This document shows, piece after piece, positions 53,427 through 61,491 of a DNA stretch of 64,000 nt (position 1 is the stretch's first letter; each line of letters opens with the position of its first letter). The position numbers and the translations under genes are program-made. This DNA comes from Candidatus Rokuibacteriota bacterium (GTDB lineage Bacteria > Methylomirabilota > Methylomirabilia > Rokubacteriales > CSP1-6). The stretch lies in assembly GCA_016200085.1 (NCBI GenBank), contig JACQFL010000008.1:62001-126000 (forward strand), in the 5' to 3' direction. The notes under the pieces are model-generated. The model had not been told where the DNA came from. It searched no databases and was given only the letters and a program-made list of their open reading frames with translations.

Positions 53427-55070
53427 TCACTTCCGGAGCGCGACGCCCCGGAAGTCCATGTTCAGCTCGGGGATCGGGGTGAAGCGGAGCACGCGCGCGG
53501 TCGCCGCGTAGATCTTGACCTCCTGGTAGAGCGAGACCACGGGCGCCCAGTCGCGGACCTGCCGCTGCAGGTCGGCGAGCAGCTTCAGGCGCTTCGCCGG
53601 ATCCAGCTCGCGGCGGCTCGCCGTGAAGAGGGCCAGGAGCTCGGGCGGGTAGGGCGCCCAGTTGATGAGCGTGAAGGCCGTCCAGTCGCGCAGGAAGTCG
53701 TCGGCGTCGAGCGCGTTGCTGGTGCGGCACGCGGTGAACGCCCCGTTGGGCGCCAGCGTGCCCTTCTGCAAGACCTGCAGCTGCGTGCCGAAGTCGACGG
53801 GCTTGACCGTCACCGGCACCCCGATCTCCTTGATCATCTCCACGACGGCGGTGGTCATCTCGTCGAAGGCCTGACCATAGTGCTTGGCGGGGAACAGGAG
53901 GGAGACATTCACGGGCTCGCCGTTCCGGTCGATCCAGCCGCCGCCGCTCTCCTTCCAGCCCGCTTCCATCAGGAGCGCCTTCGCCTTCCTGGGATCGTAG
54001 GCGTAGGGCTCCTGGGGGGCGTAACCAAACGAAACGGAGGCGACGGGCGAGGCGTTGACGCGCGCGTAGCCGTTGAAGATCTTCCGGACGATCGCCTCCT
54101 TGTTGACGGCGAGGTTGAAGGCCATCCGCACCCGGGCATCCGTGAAGAGACCGTCCTTGCCGCCCGAGTCGTACTTGTCCCTGGGCCGGCCGTTCAGGTA
54201 GAGCCGGCAGACGAGCTTCTGCACCGCGGTCGACACCTGGACCTTGGGCTCCGCCTTGAGGACGTCGGCGTCCAGCGGGGGCACCGCCTCGATGAGACCT
54301 ACCTGGCCGGCGCGCAGCGCCGCGATGCGCGCGGCCGCTTCCGGGATCGTCTGGAAGCGCATGCGCTTGTAGAGCGGCGGGTTGCCCCAGTAGCGCTCCC
54401 AGCGCTCGAAGCTCATGTGGTCCTTGCGCTTCCACTCGACGAGCTTCCACGGGCCCGTGCCGATGGGCCGCTCGTTGAGCGCCTCCACGCCGTGCTTGGT
54501 CGTCCAGGCCCTGGGCACCAGGGGCTCGCGGCCGATGAAGTCCCAGAGCGTCGCCGACGGCTCGCTCGTGTGCACCCGCACGGTGTAGTCGTCGACCTTC
54601 TCCCAGCGCGAGACGAAGGGGAACACCTTCTCGAACGACGTCCCCGCCGCCACGTCCTTGATGCCCCAGCGGTCGAGGTTCCGGCGGAACATGCGGTCGA
54701 GGTTGAAGAGGACGACCTCCGCGTTGAACGGCTCGCCGTCGTGGAAGGTCACGCCGCGGCGGAGGCTGAACTCCCACGCCAGGTCGCCGACGGGCTTCCA
54801 GGCCAGGGCCAGCCCGGGCACCGGCTTGCCCTGGCTGTCCACGTCCACCAGGCTCTCGAAGACCTGACGGATGTAGTTGGACCGGATCGAGCCCATCCCG
54901 ATCCGCGGGTCCATGTTGTTGGTATCGTCGGCGAGGGCGACGACGAGCTCGGCGTCCGGATCGATGGCCACCCCGTCGAGGGCGCGCGCCTGCGCGTCGA
55001 CAGCGGCCGGCGCGAGCGCCAGCGTGAGCCCGGTGAGCGCGCACAGCATCGAAGCGGTCCAGTGGGTCAT
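53427..55070 (-). CDS. ABC transporter substrate-binding protein, family 5
   Basis: 547 residues with a signal peptide (about 1-26, ending AAVDAQA). The SBP_bac_5 domain is clear: NNMDPRIGMGSIRSNYIRQVFESLV, GLALAWKPVGDLAWEFSLRRGVTFHDGEPFNAEVV, RPIGTGPWKLVEW, TDARVRMAFNLAVNKEAIV. It delivers peptides or other amphipathic ligands to the DppBC-like permeases. The ligand is unknown; homologues near amidohydrolases often serve catabolic uptake. It heads the operon. Confidence 0.92.
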   Translation of the reverse strand: MTHWTASMLCALTGLTLALAPAAVDAQARALDGVAIDPDAELVVALADDTNNMDPRIGMGSIRSNYIRQVFESLVDVDSQGKPVPGLALAWKPVGDLAWEFSLRRGVTFHDGEPFNAEVVLFNLDRMFRRNLDRWGIKDVAAGTSFEKVFPFVSRWEKVDDYTVRVHTSEPSATLWDFIGREPLVPRAWTTKHGVEALNERPIGTGPWKLVEWKRKDHMSFERWERYWGNPPLYKRMRFQTIPEAAARIAALRAGQVGLIEAVPPLDADVLKAEPKVQVSTAVQKLVCRLYLNGRPRDKYDSGGKDGLFTDARVRMAFNLAVNKEAIVRKIFNGYARVNASPVASVSFGYAPQEPYAYDPRKAKALLMEAGWKESGGGWIDRNGEPVNVSLLFPAKHYGQAFDEMTTAVVEMIKEIGVPVTVKPVDFGTQLQVLQKGTLAPNGAFTACRTSNALDADDFLRDWTAFTLINWAPYPPELLALFTASRRELDPAKRLKLLADLQRQVRDWAPVVSLYQEVKIYAATARVLRFTPIPELNMDFRGVALRK

Positions 55071-55121
55071 GACAGCATCCTCCCGGTCGATCTCGAGCCG
55101 ATGACGTGCCGGCCGTGACAG

Positions 55122-55152
55122 TATATGGACCCGCCCGCGGGCCGACGCAAGT
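55122..55152 (-). promoter_or_regulatory. Candidate promoter for the ABC transporter operon
   Basis: On the minus strand TTGCGT, 19-base spacer, TATACT (plus-strand 55122-55127), about 52 bases before the substrate-binding protein start. The spacer is longer than ideal. Confidence 0.35.
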
Positions 55153-55169
55153 GGCGTCGACCGGTGTCG

Positions 55170-55242
55170 TCCGAGCGCCGGCGTCGCCGGCGCGACACCC
55201 TGAAAGGGGGGTGGCCTCGGAGGGGACCGTCGCGGCCCCTTC
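55170..55242 (-). repeat. Dispersed repeat family 2, copy 3
   Basis: Reverse complement reads GGGGCCGCGACGGTCCCCTCC, GAGGCCACCCCCC, then GCGCCGGCGACGCCGGCGCTC GGA. It matches the repeat at 38296-38372 in order and content. Located between the ABC operon and the divergent amidohydrolase. Confidence 0.55.
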
Positions 55243-55303
55243 CGGATGTGAAATGCGGGCCGGCTTGTCGTATGCTTTCGGCTATTCCGTGAGGAGGGGC
55301 GAG

Positions 55304-56761
55304 ATGGCGTACTCGAGGGATTCGAAGTCCGCGGCGGTGCGCTCCCGGCTCGACCACCCCGTGATCGACGGCGACGGCCACTGGCTCGAGCCCGTGCCGA
55401 TCCTTGTCGACTACCTCCGCCAGGTCGCGGGCCCGTCGGTCGCCGACCGCTACGTGAAGAAGAACACGGAGGCGGGCTGGTACGAGTGGACGCCGGCCGA
55501 GCGCATGGAGCGCCGGGTGCACCGCCCGACGTGGTGGGGGGAGCCCGCGCGCACGATCGACCGCGCCACCGCGATGATCCCGCGGCTCTTCTACGAGCGC
55601 CTCGACGACTTCGGCATCGACTTCTGCTTGCTCTACACCTCGCTCGGCCTCTTCAACGTCGGCAACCCGGACGAGGAGCTGCGCCGCGGCGTCTCGCGCG
55701 CGGTGAACGTCATGAACGCCGAGATGTTCAAGCCGTACGCGGACCGCATCGCGCCCGCCGCCGTCGTGCCTGTGCACACCCCCCAGGAAGCCATCGAGGA
55801 GGCGCAGTACGCCGTCCGCGAGCTGGGCTTCAAGGTCATCATGATCGCCAATCACGTCCGGCGGCCCGTCCCCACGGCGGCGCGCCAGACCACCGACCCC
55901 GCCAACGCCCGGCAGTTCGTGGACTCGCTGGCCCTCGACAGCGCCCATGACTACGACCCGTTCTGGCGCGCGTGCGTCGACCTCAAGGTGGCGGTCACCG
56001 CGCACTCCGGCAGCATGGGCTGGAACGGGCGCGAGTCGGTCAACAGCTTCACGTACAACCACATCGGGCACTTCGCCAACGCCAGCCACGCCTTCGCCAA
56101 GGCCCTCATCCTGGGCGGCGTCACCCGGCGCTTCCCCTCGCTGCGCTTCGCGATGCTGGAGGGCGGCGTGGGCTGGGCGTGCAACCTCGTCACCGACCTC
56201 GTCAGCCACTGGGAGAAGCGCCGGCGCGAGGCCTGCGAGGCCAACCTGAACCCCTCGAACCTCGACGTCGCGATGCTGCGTGACCTCTTCGTGAAGTACG
56301 GGGGCGACGGATACGAGAAGAAGCTGGACGAGCTCATCGGTTCCGTGAGCCTGGTGCCGCCCTTCAAGACGATCCAGGAGATGACGGAGCGCGAGCGCCG
56401 GGAGGACTGGGACGACTTCGGCGCGGTCCAGGCGGCCAGCGCCGAGGAGCTCCGGCGCGAGTTCGCCGGGCACTTCTACTTCGGCTGCGAGGCCGACGAC
56501 CCGACCACCGCCTGGGCCTTCGACACGCACGGCCACCACCGCCTGAACCCCATCTTCTCGTCCGACGTCGGCCACTTCGACGTGACCGACATGACGGAGG
56601 TCCTCGAGGAGGCTCACGAGCTGGTGGAGGACGGCCTCATCACCGCGGCCGACTTCCGCGAGTTCACCTTCGAGAACGCCGCGCGGCTGCACACCGCGCT
56701 GAACCCCGACTTCTTCAGGGGCACGGTGGTGGAGAGCGCCGTGGCCAGGCTGAGAGGCTAG
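55304..56761 (+). CDS. Amidohydrolase family 2 (ACMSD-like metal-dependent hydrolase)
   Basis: 485 residues; the ATG at 55304 follows GAGGAGGGG. The first metal motif VIDGDGHWLEP corresponds to the DxH variant of ACMSD-like TIM-barrel enzymes. The barrel continues with FCLLYTSLGLF, AVTAHSGSMGW (His), RFAMLEGGVGWACNL and FSSDVGHFDV (Asp). The family includes decarboxylases and hydrolases of aromatic or cyclic substrates using Zn or Mn. A similar amidohydrolase lies at 60160. Substrate unknown. The ThDP-enzyme operon starts 8 bases downstream. Confidence 0.87.
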   Translation: MAYSRDSKSAAVRSRLDHPVIDGDGHWLEPVPILVDYLRQVAGPSVADRYVKKNTEAGWYEWTPAERMERRVHRPTWWGEPARTIDRATAMIPRLFYERLDDFGIDFCLLYTSLGLFNVGNPDEELRRGVSRAVNVMNAEMFKPYADRIAPAAVVPVHTPQEAIEEAQYAVRELGFKVIMIANHVRRPVPTAARQTTDPANARQFVDSLALDSAHDYDPFWRACVDLKVAVTAHSGSMGWNGRESVNSFTYNHIGHFANASHAFAKALILGGVTRRFPSLRFAMLEGGVGWACNLVTDLVSHWEKRRREACEANLNPSNLDVAMLRDLFVKYGGDGYEKKLDELIGSVSLVPPFKTIQEMTERERREDWDDFGAVQAASAEELRREFAGHFYFGCEADDPTTAWAFDTHGHHRLNPIFSSDVGHFDVTDMTEVLEEAHELVEDGLITAADFREFTFENAARLHTALNPDFFRGTVVESAVARLRG

Positions 56762-56769
56762 AGGCGCTT

Positions 56770-57327
56770 ATGCCCGAATCGATCCCCGCGCCGCTGATCA
56801 TCGACGTCCTGAAGGACACGTTCCGCGAGGCCCGCGCCGCGCTCGCGCAGGAAGGCTGGCGGCAGAAGGGCGACCATCTCGGCACCATCCTGAGCGTGCC
56901 CGACACCCACCAGAAGTCCGTGCTCGCCGCGCTGGACAAGGAGCAGGCGATCCGCGTGATCACCTGCGCCACCGAGGACGAGGCGGCCACCATCAACGCC
57001 GGGCTCTGGATGGGCGGCGAGCCGGTGGTGCTGATGATCCAGCACGCCGGGCTCTACGCCTCCATCAACACGCTGCGCGGGGTGGCCATGGACGGCAAGG
57101 TGCCGACCTTCTACATGATCGGCCTGCTGAGCCGCGAGAAGGACAAGGACCCGAAGGACTCGCGGCACTCGATGGTCCGCTTCGCCGAGCCGCTGCTCGA
57201 CACCTTCGGCGTGCCCCACGCGCGCATGGAGGGACCCGATGACGTGCACCTGATCCCCGAGTACTATCGGCTGGCCCAGCAGCGCAAGGGGCCCGCGGCC
57301 GTGCTCGTCGGGCTGGAGACCGCGTGA
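56770..57327 (+). CDS. Thiamine-diphosphate decarboxylase-like, PYR-domain subunit (sulfopyruvate/phosphonopyruvate decarboxylase alpha-like)
   Basis: 185 residues, corresponding to the pyrimidine-binding domain alone. TCATEDEAATINAGLWMGGEP contains the conserved Glu that activates the ThDP aminopyrimidine; VLMIQHAGLYASINTLRG and GPDDVHLIPEYYRLA match the ComD/phosphonopyruvate decarboxylase N-terminal domain. The catalytic PP domain is on the next gene, whose start is coupled (TGATG), so the two form a split heteromeric enzyme. The decarboxylated 2-oxo acid is unknown. Confidence 0.85.
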   Translation: MPESIPAPLIIDVLKDTFREARAALAQEGWRQKGDHLGTILSVPDTHQKSVLAALDKEQAIRVITCATEDEAATINAGLWMGGEPVVLMIQHAGLYASINTLRGVAMDGKVPTFYMIGLLSREKDKDPKDSRHSMVRFAEPLLDTFGVPHARMEGPDDVHLIPEYYRLAQQRKGPAAVLVGLETA

Positions 57328-57914
57328 TGGCGATGAAGCCGGAAGAGATCCTCCAGGCCATCCACGCCGCGCGCGGCGGCGCGATCTGCATCCCCACCAT
57401 GACCACGTCGCCCGCCTGGCGGACCATCGCGCCCGACGACCTCTCGGTCGGCTGCGTCGGCTTCATGGGCGGCGCCTCCTCGCTGGGCCTGGGGCTGGCC
57501 CTGGCGAACCCGGACCGGCGCGTCGTCATCTTCGACGGCGACGGCTCGCTGCTGATGCAGCTCGGCTCGCTCGCGACGATCGCCGGGGCCCGCCCGCGCA
57601 ACCTCACGCACCTGCTGTTCAAGAACGGCGTCTACCACACCTCCGGCTCGCAGGTGACGCCGGGCGGGCTCACCGTCGACTTCGTGCAGATGGCGCGCGG
57701 GGCGGGCTACCGGAACGCCTACGCCGTGCGCGACTTCGAGGACTTCAAGAAGCGGTTGCCCGCGGTGCTGAGCGAGGAAGGCCCACTGTTCGTCGAGCTG
57801 CACACCGGCCTGGCCGAGAAGACCCCGATGACCGACCGTGGCGGCAAGCCGTTTCACGAGCAGGTGGACACGCTGCGCCGGAGGCTCCTCACCGCCGCAG
57901 GGGGTGCCGCATGA
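57327..57914 (+). CDS. Thiamine-diphosphate decarboxylase-like, PP-domain subunit (ComE-like)
   Basis: 195 residues. The diphosphate/Mg-binding motif is GDGSLLMQLGSLATIAG..., from GDGS to the Asn in FKNGVYHT, the ThDP signature. LSVGCVGFMGGASSLGLGLALANPDRR precedes it. It pairs with the PYR-domain subunit encoded immediately upstream, like sulfopyruvate decarboxylase alpha/beta or phosphonopyruvate decarboxylase halves. Starts considered: ATG 57327, or GTG one codon earlier. Its stop overlaps the OsmC-like gene (ATGA). Confidence 0.86.
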   Translation: MAMKPEEILQAIHAARGGAICIPTMTTSPAWRTIAPDDLSVGCVGFMGGASSLGLGLALANPDRRVVIFDGDGSLLMQLGSLATIAGARPRNLTHLLFKNGVYHTSGSQVTPGGLTVDFVQMARGAGYRNAYAVRDFEDFKKRLPAVLSEEGPLFVELHTGLAEKTPMTDRGGKPFHEQVDTLRRRLLTAAGGAA

Positions 57915-58327
57915 GCGACCTCAAGATCGACACGGTGAAGTCCTACTCCAGCGGGACGGTCGGCCGCGCGCTCAACACCGCGCGCACCCAGCACTTCGTC
58001 ATCGACTCGCCGTCGGGGCCGAACGAAGCGCTGACCTCGGGCGAGGCCTTCCTCGCCGGCGTGTCGTCGTGCGGGGTGACGCTGGTGGAGCGCCACGCCC
58101 AGGAGACCGGGGTGCCGCTCACGCGCATGGCCGTCACCATCGAAGGGGTGCGCGCCGTCGCGAATCCCACGGTCTTTCAGTCCGTGACCATGCGCTTTGA
58201 ACTGGCGGGTGTCAGCCAGGCTCAGGCGGACGCGCTCGTGGAGACGTACAAGAATCGCTGACCGCTCTATCGCACGGTCGCGGTCGCGACCAAGGTGACG
58301 GTCGAGGTGGCGGCGAAGCCCGCGTGA
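57911..58327 (+). CDS. OsmC-like protein, probable selenoprotein with in-frame TGA read as selenocysteine
   Basis: OsmC/Ohr proteins reduce organic hydroperoxides with two conserved Cys, one in an SSCG-type motif and one in a C-terminal CP motif. Here the first is present (GVSSCGVTLVERHA), but the frame meets TGA (58259-58261) directly before Pro-Leu-Tyr-Arg: ETYKNR-TGA-PLYRTVAVATKV. Reading through gives Sec117 at the expected CP position and a 138-residue protein, the usual family length, ending at the TGA 58325-58327. That second stop overlaps the next gene's GTG (GTGA), as at most junctions here. A SECIS-like hairpin follows the TGA. Stopping at 58261 would leave 116 residues without the second redox residue. 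Confidence 0.8.
58262..58301 (+). promoter_or_regulatory. SECIS-like hairpin for Sec insertion
   Basis: GGTCGC (58276-58281), loop GGTC (58282-58285), GCGACC (58286-58291), with a lower CAC/GTG pairing across an AAG bulge and CCG/CGG (58262-58264 with 58299-58301) closing it. The apical loop lies 20 bases after the TGA and contains GGUC, the same loop bases and nearly the same distance as in E. coli fdhF. Confidence 0.65.
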
Positions 58328-58737
58328 GGCTCGCGGACCCGCAGATCCAGGCCTTCCTGGCCACCAAGGACGTCGTCGTCCTGGCCACCGTGCGCCCCGA
58401 CGGCGGTCCGCTCGCCATGCCCATGTGGTTCGTCCACGACGCGGAGGCCGTCACCATGCTGAGCGTGAACGGCCTGGCCAAGATCGCCAACATGCAGCGC
58501 GACCCGCGCGTGTGCGTGGTGGCCGAGGCGGGCACCCGCGGCGACGTGCGCGGGGTGACGGTTGTCGGCCGCGCCGCGTTCCTGGCCGACTCGCCGGAGC
58601 GCCGCGCGCTGGTCGAGCGCTTCCACGCCAAGTACGATCCCCACCTCGTGCGCCTCTGGAACGGCCGCGCGATGCCCGCCAACCGGGTGATGTTCCGGAT
58701 CACGCCCGACCGCGTGGGCGCCTGGGGGCTCGGCTGA
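58324..58737 (+). CDS. Pyridoxamine 5'-phosphate oxidase-fold flavin/F420-binding protein
   Basis: 137 residues from GTG overlapping the read-through OsmC stop. The split-barrel fold is clear: VVVLATVRPDGGPLAMPMWFVHD, then LSVNGLAKIANMQRDPRVCVV and VTVVGRAAFLAD. The length and pattern fit the PPOX-class proteins (TIGR03618-like) that use FMN or F420 to reduce small molecules. It is not PdxH, which is encoded at 63263. Cofactor and substrate are uncertain. Confidence 0.85.
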   Translation: MRLADPQIQAFLATKDVVVLATVRPDGGPLAMPMWFVHDAEAVTMLSVNGLAKIANMQRDPRVCVVAEAGTRGDVRGVTVVGRAAFLADSPERRALVERFHAKYDPHLVRLWNGRAMPANRVMFRITPDRVGAWGLG

Positions 58738-59456
58738 CCGATCCCGCGAGCGGCTGGCGGGAGGCGGACTCCCGCACCTTCGTGGACCTCGCGGCGGTGT
58801 TCGTGCCGTCGCGCGACGAGCAGCACGACGCCCTCTGCTCGCTGCTCCCCGCCGCCCCCGACGAGGCGTTCACCGCCGTCGAGCTCGGGGCCGGCGACGG
58901 CACGCTGGCGCGCGCGGTGCTCGGCCGGTTCCCGCGCTGTCGCTACGTGGCCCTCGACGGCTCCGCCGTGATGCGCGACCGCCTGACCGCCACGCTCGGA
59001 GCCCGCGGCGAGGTGCGCGGGTTCGACCTCGCGGCGGTCGACTGGCGCGAGGCGCTGCCGCGGCCGCTGCGCGCCGTGGTCGCATCGCTCGTCGTGCATC
59101 ACCTCGACGGCGCGGGCAAGCGCCGCCTCTTCGCCGACCTCGCGCGCCGGCTCGAGCCGGGCGGCGCGCTCCTGCTCGCCGACATCGTCGAGCCCGTGGA
59201 CGCGCGCGCGAAGGCGCTGTTCGCGCGGCAGTGGAGCGACGCCGCGCGTGCGCAGAGCCTGGAGGTCACCGGCGGCCTCGAGGCCTTCGAGGCGTTCACC
59301 GCCGAGGGCTGGAACTTCTACGCGACGACGCCCGACCTCTACGACCAGCCCTCACGGCTTGCCGACCAGCTGGCGTGGCTGCGCGAGGCCGGCTTCTCGC
59401 GCGCCGACTGCTGGTGGCTGCGCGCCGGCCACGCGATTTACGGCGGATACGTCTGA
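58734..59456 (+). CDS. Class I SAM-dependent methyltransferase
   Basis: 240 residues if started at CTG 58734 within CTGA at the preceding stop. No ATG, GTG or TTG precedes the conserved N-terminal segment SGWREADSRTFVDLAAVFVP; the first GTG would delete it. Motif I is TAVELGAGDGTLARA, acidic loop VALDGSAVM, post-I GFDLAAVDW, motif for the strand before helix E VVASLVVHHLDGAGKR. The substrate is unknown. It is the last gene of the coupled operon that begins with the ThDP subunits. Confidence 0.8.
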   Translation: MTDPASGWREADSRTFVDLAAVFVPSRDEQHDALCSLLPAAPDEAFTAVELGAGDGTLARAVLGRFPRCRYVALDGSAVMRDRLTATLGARGEVRGFDLAAVDWREALPRPLRAVVASLVVHHLDGAGKRRLFADLARRLEPGGALLLADIVEPVDARAKALFARQWSDAARAQSLEVTGGLEAFEAFTAEGWNFYATTPDLYDQPSRLADQLAWLREAGFSRADCWWLRAGHAIYGGYV

Positions 59457-59526
59457 GCGCCGCAGCCGACTCCTGGCCGCGCAGCGCTTGCTTCATCGCG
59501 GGTGTGGCGTCATTGCCCGCTAGTCG

Positions 59527-59649
59527 ATGATCTCCATCCTGACGGATCTGTGCCCGCGTCGCACGCGGTACGTCGCCATGGGCCTCCTCCTGGTCCTCCT
59601 GATGCTCTTTCCCGACCTCGCGCTCTTCATCCCGAGGACGATGAAGTAG
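59527..59649 (+). pseudogene. Fragment resembling the C-terminal helix of a TRAP transporter large permease
   Basis: A 40-codon ATG-to-TAG frame ending YVAMGLLLVLLMLFPDLALF, IPRTMK. The FPxLALFxPxxM ending is like the last helix of TRAP DctM subunits. A stop lies two codons upstream of the ATG and nothing DctM-like precedes it, so it would be a remnant or a small membrane protein. It overlaps the 3' end of the opposite-strand VOC gene by 23 bases. Weak evidence. Confidence 0.3.
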
Positions 59650-60145
59650 GCCCCTGGGCGCCGCGCGGCGGCCCGTTCTTCTCCTCGAAGGACCGCGCGA
59701 AGGCGAGCAGGTCGGCGTCCGGGCGATCCAGGTCGATGGGCTCGCCGAGCGGCTGGCGCACCTTGTACGGCGTCGTGTAGTACAGCTCGATGCGGTTGTC
59801 CTCGGGATCGTAGAAGTAGACGCTGCACGCGATCCCGTGGGTGACCGTGCGGTCGATCTTCACGCCCGCGTCCCTCAGCCGGTGATAGAACGTTCGCACG
59901 TCGTCCAGGCTCTTCACCTTGAAGGAGACCTGCTGCACGTTGTGGGTCTTCTGCGCGGGGTCCTTGGCCCGGACGAGGGCCAGCTCGTGATGCTCGGCCT
60001 CGGGCGCGGCGCTGAGGAAGCAGATCCCGCGCTCGGGGTCCTCGTCGCTGATGGTGAGGCCGAGGACGCGGGCATAGAAGTCCCGCATCGTCCCGAGGTC
60101 GCTGCAATAGAGTCCCACGTGGCCCAGCCCGGTGATCTGCGGCAT
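59627..60145 (-). CDS. VOC-family metalloenzyme (extradiol dioxygenase / glyoxalase-like)
   Basis: 172 residues. Two beta-alpha-beta modules with the metal triad expected of type I extradiol dioxygenases: His in TGLGHVGLYCSDL, His in AEHHELALVRAKD, and Glu in PEDNRIELYYTTPY. Ring-cleavage or isomerase activity on an unknown substrate is inferred. Its ATG lies 14 bases after the amidohydrolase stop on the same strand, suggesting a catabolic pair. The C-terminal tail (GPPRGAQGPTSSSSG) is low-complexity. Confidence 0.85.
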   Translation of the reverse strand: MPQITGLGHVGLYCSDLGTMRDFYARVLGLTISDEDPERGICFLSAAPEAEHHELALVRAKDPAQKTHNVQQVSFKVKSLDDVRTFYHRLRDAGVKIDRTVTHGIACSVYFYDPEDNRIELYYTTPYKVRQPLGEPIDLDRPDADLLAFARSFEEKNGPPRGAQGPTSSSSG

Positions 60146-60159
60146 ACGCCCTCCCGCCC

Positions 60160-61308
60160 TCAGGCCTGCTTGTAGAACCGCGCCGCATTGTCCCAGAGCA
60201 ACTTGCGCCTCGCCTCCGGCTCGAGGCTCGACCAGCCCAGGATGTTGTCCACGGAGTCGGGGAACTGGCACTCCGAGTGGGGATAGTCCGAGGCGTACAT
60301 CAGGACGTCGTGCCCCAGCACGCTCGTCACGTAGTTGAACAGGCCCTCGCCCTCGTGCCGCTCGATGGTGCAGAAGAACCGCCCGCTGGTCAGGTACTCG
60401 CTCGGGGCGTGCTTGAGCGGCGCGGTGCCCTTGACGTACACCGCCTTTTCGTCCATGCGCTTGGCCCAGAAGGGGAGCCAGCCGAACCCGCATTCCAGGA
60501 TGCCCATGCGCAGGCGGGGATAGCGGTCCAGGATCCCCGCGCCGATGAAGGCGGCCATGAACCGCATCCCGCCCCAGGGGTGGGACGCGAGACGTCCGAG
60601 GAAGATGTTGTCCCACAGGTCCTGGTAGCCGGGGAAGTACGGTGGGTTCCAGGTGTTGCTGTGGTGCACGACCGCGAGGTCGTGCTCCTCGGCCGCCCGC
60701 CAGATGGGTTCGAGATCCGGGTGGTCCACCGGCATGTCCCGGCCGAGCAAGGGCAGGACGGCCACCGCCCACTTCGAGGTGCCCCACCGCCTGATCTCGC
60801 GGACGGCCTCGTCGACGGCGCGGGCGGAGACCACGATTGCGGTCTTGAGACGCGCCGGAGACTGCCCGCAGAAATCCGCCGCGTGCCGGTGGTAGGCGCG
60901 GACCAGCCCGACTTCGAGCTCGACGTCGGGGAGGCCGACGACGCTGACCCACGACGTCGGGACGAGAAAATGCGCGTCGGTCCCCTCGTCGTCCATGTCC
61001 TGCACGCGGTTGGCGGCCTGATCGTCCTGCACCCCGACCCTGGGCTGCTTCGTCCCCATCCAGTGGGTGCCCCGCCCGGTGAACGTCTCGTCCGGGCCCG
61101 CCTCGCCCAGGATCCGCCGGTAGAGCTTCGTGCCGACGCGATACTGATGCGTGTCGGGCGTGCCTCCGATCATCCGGCCGGAGGGGGTCCGGTACGGCGC
61201 CAGGTCGGCGAGCCGCGCACGAAAGCCCGGATCGACGTACCGCTCGAGAACCTCCGCGGCGGGGTTGACGTGCGTATCGGCGTCCCACGCGCGCAAGCCA
61301 GTCTTCAT
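60160..61308 (-). CDS. Amidohydrolase family 2
   Basis: 382 residues; the ATG at 61308 has AAGGAG 7 bases upstream. It opens with RAWDADTHVN (DxH metal motif). HYSN-like VHHSNTWNPPYFPG, MAAFIGAGILDRYPRLRMGILECG and MYASDYPHSEC (catalytic Asp) place it in the ACMSD-like amidohydrolase_2 family. Probably a Zn/Mn-dependent hydrolase or decarboxylase of cyclic substrates. Followed by a VOC-type dioxygenase-like gene and preceded by a coupled small ORF (ATGA overlap). Confidence 0.88.
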   Translation of the reverse strand: MKTGLRAWDADTHVNPAAEVLERYVDPGFRARLADLAPYRTPSGRMIGGTPDTHQYRVGTKLYRRILGEAGPDETFTGRGTHWMGTKQPRVGVQDDQAANRVQDMDDEGTDAHFLVPTSWVSVVGLPDVELEVGLVRAYHRHAADFCGQSPARLKTAIVVSARAVDEAVREIRRWGTSKWAVAVLPLLGRDMPVDHPDLEPIWRAAEEHDLAVVHHSNTWNPPYFPGYQDLWDNIFLGRLASHPWGGMRFMAAFIGAGILDRYPRLRMGILECGFGWLPFWAKRMDEKAVYVKGTAPLKHAPSEYLTSGRFFCTIERHEGEGLFNYVTSVLGHDVLMYASDYPHSECQFPDSVDNILGWSSLEPEARRKLLWDNAARFYKQA

Positions 61309-61478
61309 GGGCGTCTCCTTCCCGCGGCGCTCCAGGGGCGCTCGCAGTGCTCGTCGAACGTGACGTGGGGCGCAGGGTACGGCGTGGGCTCGATCCCGAG
61401 CAGCCGTGCCTCCCACGCGGCGGAGGCCTTGGGGTCGCTGACGAACTGGGTCGCCGTCTCGATGGGGCGCACGCGCAT
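61305..61478 (-). CDS. Small protein coupled to the amidohydrolase gene
   Basis: 57 residues; ATG at 61478 with GAGGAG 9 bases upstream, and a TGA that overlaps the amidohydrolase ATG (ATGA). This is the coupling seen throughout the window, which supports translation despite its size. The sequence (RPIETATQFVSDPKASAAWE, then LLGIEPTPYPAPHVTFDEHC) is soluble with no recognised domain. It could be a small subunit or a regulator of the amidohydrolase. Function unknown. Confidence 0.55.
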   Translation of the reverse strand: MRVRPIETATQFVSDPKASAAWEARLLGIEPTPYPAPHVTFDEHCERPWSAAGRRRP

Positions 61479-61491
61479 GGTCAGGGACTCC

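Noticed and set aside
57911-58261. OsmC gene as a simple truncated or pseudogene product ending at the first TGA
   Set aside because: The reading continues without frameshift into OsmC-like sequence to a stop that overlaps the next start; selenocysteine fits better than decay.
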